From an uncultured Mailhella sp. (GTDB taxonomy: Bacteria; Desulfobacterota; Desulfovibrionia; Desulfovibrionales; Desulfovibrionaceae), in assembly GCF_944324615.1 (NCBI RefSeq), contig NZ_CALUWY010000006.1, positions 1-64,000 on the forward strand: a stretch of DNA of 64,000 nt, read 5' to 3'. Both the position numbers and the translations under genes were made by a program. The notes under the pieces are model-generated. The model saw only the letters and a program-made list of their open reading frames with translations, was not told the origin of the DNA and made no database searches. Shown here piece after piece: positions 1-7,521 of this stretch. How positions within the stretch are numbered: the first letter of the stretch is position 1; each line of letters begins with the position of its first letter.

Positions 1-15
1 AAAAAGTTCCTTCAT
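1..15 (-). CDS. Start of a gene running off the left edge
   Basis: On the minus strand an ATG at 15-13 opens a frame reading M-K-E-L-F before the window ends. A GGGAGG ribosome binding site sits about 6 bases upstream, at 20-27, which is why I read it as a true start. Nothing can be said about the product from five residues. Confidence 0.3.
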
Positions 16-214
16 GGCATCCTCCCTATGCCGACAATAAGAACTTTTTACCCTTTTGGCAATTAATGAGTCCTGAGTCTAAGGGGAGAGGAATGAGGAG
101 CTGCCATAGCTGAAAAGACGACGCGCCGTAAAACGAATCCCACCGTAGGCGAATAGAAAGTGTCCGTGGAGGAGAAGGGGGGTAACGCGGCACGGAATTT
201 CAACACACTCAGAT

Positions 215-253
215 AAAAAAAAATCCCCGCCAGAATATGGTACTGACGGGGAT
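215..253 (-). terminator. Intrinsic terminator of the Api92-like gene
   Basis: Arms at 223-233 and 243-253 form an 11-bp stem with one wobble pair, followed on the minus strand by a run of nine T. It lies about 50 bases after the distal stop (305-307) of the Api92-like frame, and so fits the full-length frame as the original gene end. Confidence 0.7.
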
Positions 254-394
254 AATGAGGGGCAAGATCAGGGAAAGACAGATCGTTTGCCGATGGGGAT
301 GGGATTATTCCTCTTCCGGGATATCCCAGGAGTCGGTGTGAACGATGGCTCCGTTCTGGATCTCAAAGATTCCGCCGTAGCCCTGTTCCTCTTC

Positions 395-880
395 CTATCG
401 CCACTGCCAGTGGCCTTCAGGGCATGATGTGGCCATGACTTCCGTAAACGTCTCAGGGTAGCTCCAGGGCGTATCAAAGAAGTAGCTGGTGTCGTCATGT
501 TTTCGGCAGCAGGCATCCCATTTGCAGCCCCAATGGCTGTTTGTGAAGGTGTACCAGTCTGCGGCTCCGAATCGTTTGATGAGATTTCGGGCACACTCGG
601 CGGTACAGCAGCTTTCGATGAAGCATGACGGATGCTCAACATAAAGCAGTCCTTCCTGCTCATACTCCGTGCGGACACGCTCTGCATACCGTTCCTTGAA
701 GGCCTGCATTTCCTCGGGGGAAACGATTCTGTTCGGAGAACTGGTTTTTGAGAGCTCACGCGGAAGAGGGACAAGCCTGCCGAAGCAGAATTCTCCTTTC
801 TCATCCACGATGCGCTCACGAGTGAATGAAGCAGCCGCTTCATTGAGCGGGGTCACAGTGTTGGATACCCAGTTTGGCAT
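395..880 (-). CDS. Api92/YubB ferredoxin-like domain protein, cut by an amber codon
   Basis: The start is set at 880, where the frame reads MPNW, the usual N-terminus of Api92/YubB-like phage and plasmid proteins; a GGAGG site lies 8 bases upstream. A longer frame to 901 lacks this support. The protein holds an aromatic stretch (SHWGCKWDA, then DTPW) typical of the family. Translation stops at a TAG at 397-395, directly after GHWQWR. Reading past it in the same frame gives 29 more sensible residues ending in DIPEEE before a TAA at 307-305, then a terminator. So the gene is either a nonsense mutant or needs suppression. Family function is unknown; members are common on mobile elements. Confidence 0.6.
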   Translation of the reverse strand: MPNWVSNTVTPLNEAAASFTRERIVDEKGEFCFGRLVPLPRELSKTSSPNRIVSPEEMQAFKERYAERVRTEYEQEGLLYVEHPSCFIESCCTAECARNLIKRFGAADWYTFTNSHWGCKWDACCRKHDDTSYFFDTPWSYPETFTEVMATSCPEGHWQWR

Positions 881-899
881 AACAGCCTCCTTAAATAGC

Positions 900-927
900 A
901 AAAGCCGGACTCCGTGAGGAATCCGGC
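900..927 (-). terminator. Probable intrinsic terminator
   Basis: Arms 904-913 and 918-927 form a 10-bp stem with one mismatch around a 4-base loop, followed on the minus strand by TTTT. It is placed to end the small minus-strand gene at 968-1111, and precedes the ribosome binding site of the Api92-like gene. Confidence 0.5.
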
Positions 928-967
928 GATTTGCGGTTGATGGTGCTATGATGTGGGGGATACGGAT

Positions 968-1111
968 TTACAGGTCCGACATGATGTAAAATCTTCGGCA
1001 GTGAGGGCAGAAGAGAAGTTGTTTTCTGAGTCGGTTATGCCGGATCTTTTGACCACGGACGTGTACGTTGAACAGGTTCCACAGGAACCGGAAGTCAACT
1101 GGTATCAGCAT
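968..1111 (-). CDS. Small putative zinc-finger protein, possibly 5'-truncated
   Basis: A 47-residue frame that ends in LLFCPHCRRFYIMSDL. The CPHC pair suggests half of a zinc ribbon. The other half, CPKC, is encoded in the same frame just upstream (about 1120-1135), but no ATG, GTG or TTG opens that extension before an in-frame TGA. Either the gene has lost its 5' end or starts at a non-standard codon (an ATA lies at 1138). No good ribosome binding site precedes the ATG used here. Small paired-CxxC proteins are common on phages and plasmids. The product is not recognised. Confidence 0.35.
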   Translation of the reverse strand: MLIPVDFRFLWNLFNVHVRGQKIRHNRLRKQLLFCPHCRRFYIMSDL

Positions 1112-1775
1112 ATCTGATGAACACTTTGGGCAGTGTATGGTGCGTCTTCATTCAAAAACTGTACAATTAGATAAGTGATTTTTTTTATATTATTTTCATA
1201 TGAAATAAAGGTATGTTGATTGGTTGTCTTGGTAGAGATTTCGAGATCCGATGGACGACAAACGGGACGCAAATAGTAGATATACATATATAGCTACTAC
1301 GAAATCTCATCAAGTCGATCTGGAAACAGCGAAAAATAGACTGGATGCCATAGAGTTGTAGCCTTTCAAAAAAAGCCCAAAAATTTGTTCACAATATTTA
1401 AGAAAAGGTCGTCTTATTTATCTCGAGGGCCGTATTCATCCCCACAAGTAGCAAGATATACAAGGGCAGAATCGGGAGTTTACCGATATACTTGTAGAGT
1501 ATATGAAATTTCTTGATGCTTCCAGGATAAGAATCTATTGGCAAAATCTGTGAGTACATGTCGAGAATATTGACCATTAGAAATGACATTTGAGGTGCTC
1601 CATGGGGAATACCAGAAAGTAATATGGACGATATTCCTTTTTAATTTATATATTGACAAAATATAGACATGAACAAAACATTCAATATACCGTATTTTTT
1701 GAGCTGTTTAACTTAAATTTAAATTGACGAAAGAAAAATTTTAATAGTATTTATATTTCAAGGCGTAGTAGCCCG
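1112..1775. other. AT-rich noncoding stretch upstream of the RT cassette
   Basis: About 660 bases with no supportable gene; the short frames on the minus strand (around 1105-1287 and 1398-1589) have no ribosome binding site or recognisable product. It is much more AT-rich than the core genome, especially 1620-1760. A TTGACA at 1653-1658 could be the -35 element of a plus-strand promoter for the reverse transcriptase cassette, but no good -10 follows at the standard spacing. Confidence 0.5.
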
Positions 1776-1889
1776 GGCAGCGGGGCCGCATTATCGAATG
1801 TCTGAGGACATTGACGGCATGTTGTTTCGCGCAGCATGACTATAAGCATGAAAAGCTTACAGGATATATGTATTACAGGCTCCGCTGCC
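1776..1889 (+). ncRNA. Predicted structured RNA directly upstream of the reverse transcriptase
   Basis: Bases 1776-1787 (GGCAGCGGGGCC) pair with 1878-1889 (GGCTCCGCTGCC) as a 12-bp stem with a single G-U. Inside are three hairpins: 1797-1802 with 1807-1812 (6 bp, TGAG loop), 1818-1824 with 1832-1838 (7 bp with one G-U, 7-base loop), and 1843-1847 with 1855-1859 (5 bp, 7-base loop). The RNA would end 23 bases before the reverse transcriptase start. Retrons and several defence reverse transcriptases carry a structured RNA in this position, with inverted repeats at its ends. The pairing is seen directly; expression and the template role are inferred. It could instead be a leader that regulates translation. 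Confidence 0.55.
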
Positions 1890-1912
1890 GACATTAAAAG
1901 AGTTGGTAATCG

Positions 1913-3478
1913 ATGCAACATGCCATTAAGCTGGAAATAAAAAGGCTGGCCAGACAGGTACTTGAAAGAAGATCCCAAGCTGAGCAGAGCAAGCATAATT
2001 ACCGAGAAAGGTTTGAAAAAAGAACTGGCCTGAAAGCCCTCATTTCGCAAAAAAATGAAATCCCCGCTCTCACGGATAGACACTTCGATCCCGTTTACTG
2101 CGCACGAAACGCCAATTTCCTCGCCAAGACACTCTGGCACAAGGTACTGGAACGCACCTATGCTCCGGAACCTGCCATCTGCTACAGGATCAAAAAGCCG
2201 TCGGGGGGCTATCGTGAAGTCATGGCCTTCAGCATACCCGACGCCGCACTGGCAAATGTAGTTTTCCGCCGCACAAGAGACAGGAACATCAAAAGATTTT
2301 CTCCTTTTTCCTATGCCTATCATCCCGGCAGGAACGTCCTTGATGCTGTTCTGGAGATCATGGAGCATGACTTTGAAGAAAAGACATTCGTCGTCCAGAT
2401 AGATTTCAAAAAATACTTCGACAGCATCCCATCCCGCTATCTGAAAGAGAAGCTGGCCGACTCCGAAAGAATCAGAGTCACGCCTCAGGAACGCTATGTT
2501 TTCGAGCAGTTTCTGCGGCATGCCTATTACGACGGCACAACGGGCAATGGCACCCCGTTGCTGAAACGCCGTCACAAGGGGACGCCGCAGGGGGCCTCCG
2601 TTTCCCTGTTCCTTGCCAATCTGGCGAATCATGATCTTGACGTAAGCCTCACCCGTGCGGGAGGCAGTTTCGTGCGCTTTGCGGACGACGTGGTGGCTCT
2701 CTGCACGACATATTCTCAGGCACAGGACATAGAGCGCTGCTTTTTTGAGCACTGCCGACGCAGCGGACTGACGCTGAATGTCGAGAAATCCCCCGGCATA
2801 GCCATTCTGTCCGAGTGTCCTAAGGAAATGAAGACCATTTCCCACTTCGACTACCTGGGCTTCCGCTTCACTCTCGGCGGAATGACCATTCCCGAGAAAA
2901 CTGTTTCGAAGCTGAAAAGCAAGATATCGCGTCTCATCAATCTGTATCTGCTTCATTATTTAAAGGATGGATTCAATTCCGAGAGGTGCGGCATCCGTCC
3001 TTATATCTATGACTGGGATCTTCTCGGGCTCATCTGCGAACTGCGGCGAGGTCTGTACGGAGGCCTTGCGGAAGAACAGATAACGGATTTTCTCCAGAAG
3101 AACGTCCGTCTGCCCCGCATGAAGGGGTTGATGAGCTTCTATTGTCTTCTGGACGATCCCGAGCCTTTCAGGTCGCTCGACGGCTGGATGCTCAGCATGG
3201 TGCGCCGCGCCATGAAGACAAGAAGTCGGCTGCTGCTCAACAACTATCAGCATGAGTGTCCGCAGCCTTCAAACAGGGCGCTTGCCACAGGCCTGTGGCT
3301 GGACTCCAGAGCCTGGAGAGGTTCAGATTGCCCCTGTGCGCAGATGCCGAGCTTCGTGCGGGGATGGAGAGCCGCAAGAAAGCATCTTCATACCTTCGGG
3401 CTGAAAGATGTGGCTGCCCTGTCGGGTAACTCTTCCGCCGACAACGCCGATCTGTTCGACATGCCGTATTTGTTCTGA
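1913..3478 (+). CDS. Group II-like reverse transcriptase, stand-alone
   Basis: A 521-residue RNA-directed DNA polymerase. The palm motifs are all present: QIDFKKYFDS (catalytic D164), the GTPQG turn at 223-227 followed by SLFLANL, FVRFADDV (D258, D259; FADD rather than the usual YADD), and FDYLGFRF at 312-319. The GTPQG...LAN pattern resembles group II intron enzymes, but no maturase, HNH domain or intron RNA is evident. Retron hallmarks (a VTG motif) are not seen. About 190 residues beyond the palm are unassigned. It follows the structured RNA at 1776-1889 and precedes a helicase fusion gene by 27 bases, so a defence role is likely. The start has only a weak ribosome binding site. Confidence 0.85.
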   Translation: MQHAIKLEIKRLARQVLERRSQAEQSKHNYRERFEKRTGLKALISQKNEIPALTDRHFDPVYCARNANFLAKTLWHKVLERTYAPEPAICYRIKKPSGGYREVMAFSIPDAALANVVFRRTRDRNIKRFSPFSYAYHPGRNVLDAVLEIMEHDFEEKTFVVQIDFKKYFDSIPSRYLKEKLADSERIRVTPQERYVFEQFLRHAYYDGTTGNGTPLLKRRHKGTPQGASVSLFLANLANHDLDVSLTRAGGSFVRFADDVVALCTTYSQAQDIERCFFEHCRRSGLTLNVEKSPGIAILSECPKEMKTISHFDYLGFRFTLGGMTIPEKTVSKLKSKISRLINLYLLHYLKDGFNSERCGIRPYIYDWDLLGLICELRRGLYGGLAEEQITDFLQKNVRLPRMKGLMSFYCLLDDPEPFRSLDGWMLSMVRRAMKTRSRLLLNNYQHECPQPSNRALATGLWLDSRAWRGSDCPCAQMPSFVRGWRAARKHLHTFGLKDVAALSGNSSADNADLFDMPYLF

Positions 3479-3505
3479 CCAGCATGAGAAAAGGCAGTCC
3501 GAATC

Positions 3506-6271
3506 ATGGCCAAAGTGATCCATCCCCAGCAGGCACCTTCAATTACAGCGTCCTGGTCATCCCCAACTCCGCTTTCCGATACGCTTTCCCCGGCAGAGCA
3601 AAGAGCGCTCAGCTTTTTTGAAGAATTTCTCGACGACTCGTGGGAAATCTATGTGCATCCACATTTGAACGGCACGAGACCTGATTTTCTGCTGCTCAAT
3701 CCTCGAACAGGCATAGGACTGATTGAAGTACGTGACTGGAACAACAGCACGCTGCCCGCAGCGGGTGACAGTGCCATGAAACTCGCGCTCGGCAAGTTGC
3801 GGAACGCCAAAAATGAAATTTTCGATCTGTATTGTCCTACGCTCGGCATGAAGTCACATAGCGTGTGGCGCGCAAAGTCTGCCATACACTGCATTCTTTT
3901 GTGTCCTTTTGTCTCACACTCGAGTCTTGCTGCAGCGGCTGAGCCGTGCTTATCTGAAAAAGAGCAGAAAAACAGCTCCATCAAGCTCTTGGGCCGAGAA
4001 CATATTGAGAGCGGCAACCTTTATGCAGCATGTCCAGAACTTCGCTACACTGGATTCATGACGGCCGAAGCCGCTGAATCACTCAGACCGTGGATAGACG
4101 GCTCGGGACTGGCCATAGGAAACGATCCTCTGAACCTGAACCCATCGAAGCAGAACATAGCACGGAGCCCAATAACATCGGGTTACCGTCGCATCCGCGG
4201 TGCAGCGGGCTCCGGAAAGACCCTGGTGATTGCGGCCAGAGCGGCCTGGCTGGCCAACAACGGCAGACGCGTGCTGGTCATTCCCTTCAACATTATGCTG
4301 GTCTCTCTTCTGCACCGTCTCATTTCCCGCGACATCAGACACGGTTCGTTCATGAATCTCGTCACCTGTTTGCATTTCCACGAATGGTGCCGAAGAATAT
4401 GCATCACCTATGACGACGACGCTTACCGGTCGATTTTTGCGGACAGGGAGACTGGCCGGCAGGACAAACTGAACGAACATGTTCCCGCCCTTGCGCTTGC
4501 CCTTCTCAGGAAGAATAAGGACATGGAACAAATATACGACGCCGTGCTGGTAGATGAAGGTCAGGATTTCCGTTTTGAGTGGTGGAGCATACTGCGTGAA
4601 GCGTGCAGGCCGGACGGGGAAATGATGCTGGCGGCGGACAGACGGCAGGACATTTACGGCAACGCCGGAACATGGCTGGAAGAAAACATGCGCAACGCCG
4701 GATTCCATGGACGATGGATTACCCTGCCTGGATCTCCCCGGTGTCCCGAAAGGCTGGAGACCATGGCCCGGCATTTTGCCCGGGAGTTTTTGCCGCAGTA
4801 CCAGGACGAGCCCTTCGTGCCGTTTCAGAAGAATCTTGCCATGGCGAACGACGTATTCCGCTGGGTTCAGTGCCGTCCCGAGACAGCCTCTTTCTTCTGC
4901 CGCGGAGCTGTGCTCGACATGATCATGGACTGTTCCGGCGACGGAGGCATGGAACATGCCGACGTCACGCTGTTATCGCAGCGCAAGGAGTCGGGGCGGC
5001 AGGTGGTGCAGATGTTGAGAGCTCTCGGCCTGAGCGGTGAAGACACCTTTTCCGAAGACGGTGAGGAGTCCAAACGGGCCAAACGGCGCTTCGGAGAGAA
5101 GAAATATGCATTTAAAGCTTCGACCATACACGGATTCAAGGGATGGGAAGCCACGCGCATAGTTCTATATATTCAGGGACTGAACAGACCCGAGGACAAG
5201 TCGTTGGTCTATGTCGGTCTCTCCCGTCTCCTGCAGGACAATGCAAGGGGCAGCCATCTTACCGTGGTATGCTCCGCTCCGGAGCTCGGGGACTTCGGCA
5301 GGCGGGAATTCGGCACAGACTTTCGCAATGCAGACACAGATATGGGGCTTTTCCTTGAAAGTTTTCTTGCAGCACAGTTTTTTGCCTTCAAGAATATGCT
5401 GCCCAATCTGTACGGCTATACGCTGTGTACGCTGAAGCGTTTTTCTTTCCAGGGATGTTTTCCGGACTACAAAAATCCGCTGCACAGAAACTTTTATTTT
5501 TTGAAGTATTCCATCGCCTACGTCATTGAATACCGCGAAATGTATCGGCGCATTCTGGCGTCTGGACGGCTGAGAGAAACGTCGTCGCCGGTCGTGCTTT
5601 CCATAGGCTGCGGAGCCATGCTCGATCTTGTAGGCCTGACGTACGAGCTGCGAGAAAGGGAAGGCCGTGCCGATCCCGTCTATTGCGGCGTAGATCTTGT
5701 GAACTGGGAGTGTAGCGATACGAAGATTGCTCCGAATCAAAACCTCATGGTCATCGACGTAGGCAGATTTTCCAAACAGAAAGGTGATATTCCTCCCATA
5801 GACATCATTTTCTTTCCGAAGTCCATTTCTGAAATCCCTGAGACGGCCCTGGACTCTTTTATAGACAGTCTCTCCCCCTCGGATATTGCGGAACGGGCAG
5901 TCGTTGCGGTATCGAAGAGGGGGAGGGCCTCAGAAGATCACGACGCAGCCCTGCATCTGTGCCGGAGGCTGTGTGAAAAGCTCGATTTCGTCATGGTTCA
6001 CTCGGACGACACCGTGTTTTCCGACAAAAGTCCGCAGAAGTTCACGCAGCTTCTGCCCCGCAAGGAATCGAGGGAACGTGTTGACTATTATCTCGACCGG
6101 GCGGCGGAAGAAATGGAGCGCCTGTACAACCGCTTTCTGGACTGCGACTGCCCCGAAGTTGAACAGTGCATGAGCATAGCGGGCAGACAGCCCATGCGCA
6201 ATTTGACTAAAGCAAATGGCGTCAACGCCGAGCCGGAAATTTATTATTTTGAAAGAAAGGACGTTTCATGA
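3506..6271 (+). CDS. NERD nuclease / UvrD-like helicase / methyltransferase-like fusion
   Basis: A 921-residue multidomain protein. The N-terminus has a NERD-type nuclease signature: RPDFLLL (D60), then GLIEVRDW (E74, R76 where lysine is usual). The centre is a superfamily 1 helicase: Walker A GAAGSGKT (232-239), Walker B VDEGQDF (349-355), STIHGFKGWEA (539-549) and LVYVGLSRL (567-575). The C-terminal third has a Rossmann-like pattern, VVLSIGCGAMLD (696-707), then CGVDL and DIIFFPKSISEIP, which suggests a methyltransferase-like fold; activity is unproven. It lies 27 bases after the reverse transcriptase and overlaps the next gene by 4 bases (ATGA), so the three are probably co-translated. NERD-helicase proteins are known in defence loci; this three-part architecture is not one I recognise. 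Confidence 0.8.
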   Translation: MAKVIHPQQAPSITASWSSPTPLSDTLSPAEQRALSFFEEFLDDSWEIYVHPHLNGTRPDFLLLNPRTGIGLIEVRDWNNSTLPAAGDSAMKLALGKLRNAKNEIFDLYCPTLGMKSHSVWRAKSAIHCILLCPFVSHSSLAAAAEPCLSEKEQKNSSIKLLGREHIESGNLYAACPELRYTGFMTAEAAESLRPWIDGSGLAIGNDPLNLNPSKQNIARSPITSGYRRIRGAAGSGKTLVIAARAAWLANNGRRVLVIPFNIMLVSLLHRLISRDIRHGSFMNLVTCLHFHEWCRRICITYDDDAYRSIFADRETGRQDKLNEHVPALALALLRKNKDMEQIYDAVLVDEGQDFRFEWWSILREACRPDGEMMLAADRRQDIYGNAGTWLEENMRNAGFHGRWITLPGSPRCPERLETMARHFAREFLPQYQDEPFVPFQKNLAMANDVFRWVQCRPETASFFCRGAVLDMIMDCSGDGGMEHADVTLLSQRKESGRQVVQMLRALGLSGEDTFSEDGEESKRAKRRFGEKKYAFKASTIHGFKGWEATRIVLYIQGLNRPEDKSLVYVGLSRLLQDNARGSHLTVVCSAPELGDFGRREFGTDFRNADTDMGLFLESFLAAQFFAFKNMLPNLYGYTLCTLKRFSFQGCFPDYKNPLHRNFYFLKYSIAYVIEYREMYRRILASGRLRETSSPVVLSIGCGAMLDLVGLTYELREREGRADPVYCGVDLVNWECSDTKIAPNQNLMVIDVGRFSKQKGDIPPIDIIFFPKSISEIPETALDSFIDSLSPSDIAERAVVAVSKRGRASEDHDAALHLCRRLCEKLDFVMVHSDDTVFSDKSPQKFTQLLPRKESRERVDYYLDRAAEEMERLYNRFLDCDCPEVEQCMSIAGRQPMRNLTKANGVNAEPEIYYFERKDVS

Positions 6272-7260
6272 AGTGGCCGGAAAGCATCATAGACACGCCG
6301 CACGGCAGACAGAAGGCTGTGGCACCGCTCGTCATTTCCGCAAGCCGCGCCACGGACATTCCTGCCTTCCATTCGGCATGGTTTATGAACAGGCTGAGGG
6401 CCGGATATTGTGTGTGGGAAAATCCTTTTAACACCACCCAGAGGCAGTGGATTACCTTTGAACATTGCCGTGCTTTTGTATTCTGGAGTAAAAATCCCGC
6501 ACCAATGATGACGCACCTGCCGGAAATAGCGGCCAGCGGTCGTGAATTTTATTTTCAGTACACACTCAACGACTACGAAGGCACAGGACTTGAGCCAAAT
6601 CTGCCACAGCTTGAACGTCGAGTGGAAACCTTCCGTCGGCTTTCTGAACTGGTAGGGAAAAAACGCGTCATCTGGCGCTTCGACCCCATCATACTCGGCG
6701 GCGGCCTCACGGTGGAAAACACGCTCTCGCGTCTTCACCGTCTGGCTGAAAAGCTTTCGCCGTACACGGAAAAGCTGGTCTTCAGCTTTGTGGACTGGTA
6801 CCGAAAAACGGCGCGGGAACTCGGCAGGCTGGCCCCGGACTTCCGGCCTCCAACCCTTGCGGAAATGCAGGCTCTTGCCCAAGGCATAGTAAAAATCAGC
6901 AGAGCGCTTCCTGTTCCCCTGAAACTTGCCACCTGCGCCGAAACACTGGATCTGCACAGCCTCGGCATAGAACACAACCGATGTGTGGACCCGGAGCTTC
7001 TGCACCGACTGTGCCCGGACTGTGCGGAGTTCGAGCGCTGGACCAGGAGAAAAGAGGACAGACAGCTTTCGCTGCTGAGCGTCATTCCTGCCTCAACGAA
7101 AGACTCGGGGCAGAGATCCGGATGCGGCTGTGCTCCGAGTAAGGATATTGGAAGCTACAACACTTGCAGGCACTTCTGCGCTTACTGCTATGCCAACAAT
7201 TCTCCCAAAAGCGTTCTTACAAAACTCGCCTCCATGTCAGCAGAAGACGAAAAACTGTAG
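6268..7260 (+). CDS. DUF1848 family protein with C-terminal Fe-S-like cysteine motif
   Basis: A 330-residue protein of the DUF1848 family. It opens with VISASRATDIPAFHS and contains FVFWSKNPAP and VIWRFDPI, stretches typical of this TIM-barrel-like family. Near the C-terminus is a CGCAPSKDIG segment followed by CRHFCAYCYAN, giving C300-X3-C304-X2-C307. This is the spacing of a radical-SAM iron-sulfur site, although placed at the C-terminus; an Fe-S cluster is an inference. The ATG overlaps the helicase gene stop by 4 bases, so it belongs to the reverse transcriptase operon. The reaction is unknown. A nucleic-acid-modifying step is possible, given its partners. Confidence 0.8.
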   Translation: MKWPESIIDTPHGRQKAVAPLVISASRATDIPAFHSAWFMNRLRAGYCVWENPFNTTQRQWITFEHCRAFVFWSKNPAPMMTHLPEIAASGREFYFQYTLNDYEGTGLEPNLPQLERRVETFRRLSELVGKKRVIWRFDPIILGGGLTVENTLSRLHRLAEKLSPYTEKLVFSFVDWYRKTARELGRLAPDFRPPTLAEMQALAQGIVKISRALPVPLKLATCAETLDLHSLGIEHNRCVDPELLHRLCPDCAEFERWTRRKEDRQLSLLSVIPASTKDSGQRSGCGCAPSKDIGSYNTCRHFCAYCYANNSPKSVLTKLASMSAEDEKL

Positions 7261-7369
7261 CAGAAATACAGCATGGAAGGATTTCAAACAGACTACGTAG
7301 CCGGAGAACATGACTGATTCTTTGAAGATTTTCAGTATGATGTTCTGCCTGTTTTGCATGCCGCAAGTA

Positions 7370-7405
7370 AAAAACGAGGTGAATTCTGTTCACCTCGTTT
7401 TTCAA
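7370..7405 (+). terminator. Intrinsic terminator of the reverse transcriptase operon
   Basis: A perfect 14-bp inverted repeat (7370-7383 and 7389-7402) with a 5-base loop; its right arm ends in five T. It lies 110 bases after the DUF1848 stop and closes the RNA-RT-helicase-DUF1848 unit. It also argues against starting the next gene at 7354, inside this hairpin. The stem carries A on the left and T on the right, so it may work in both directions. Confidence 0.85.
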
Positions 7406-7521
7406 TTCTGCATGAAATGGCTCTCTTTTTCGGATGGGGTCGTTGTCCAGTAGACTTCAACCGATTGAAGGGGCTACCTCGAAACTTTCATCACACTACC
7501 GATTTTTATACCGGGGCCGGA

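Noticed and set aside
1751..2956. Minus-strand frame of 401 codons under the RT gene
   Set aside because: It opposes the catalytic motifs of the RT, and no known family is apparent.
1913..3478. Reverse transcriptase as part of a group II intron
   Set aside because: The GTPQG and LAN motifs resemble intron enzymes, but no maturase or endonuclease domain follows, and no intron domain V-like hairpin was seen downstream; instead two unrelated genes follow closely.
1776..3478. A classical retron
   Set aside because: Structured RNA plus RT fits in outline, but the enzyme lacks the VTG motif, has FADD instead of YADD, is longer than usual, and the RNA is short. Left as an open class.
7354..7521. 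N-terminal extension of the HTH protein
   Set aside because: The extension begins inside the terminator hairpin 7370-7402 and has no ribosome binding site.
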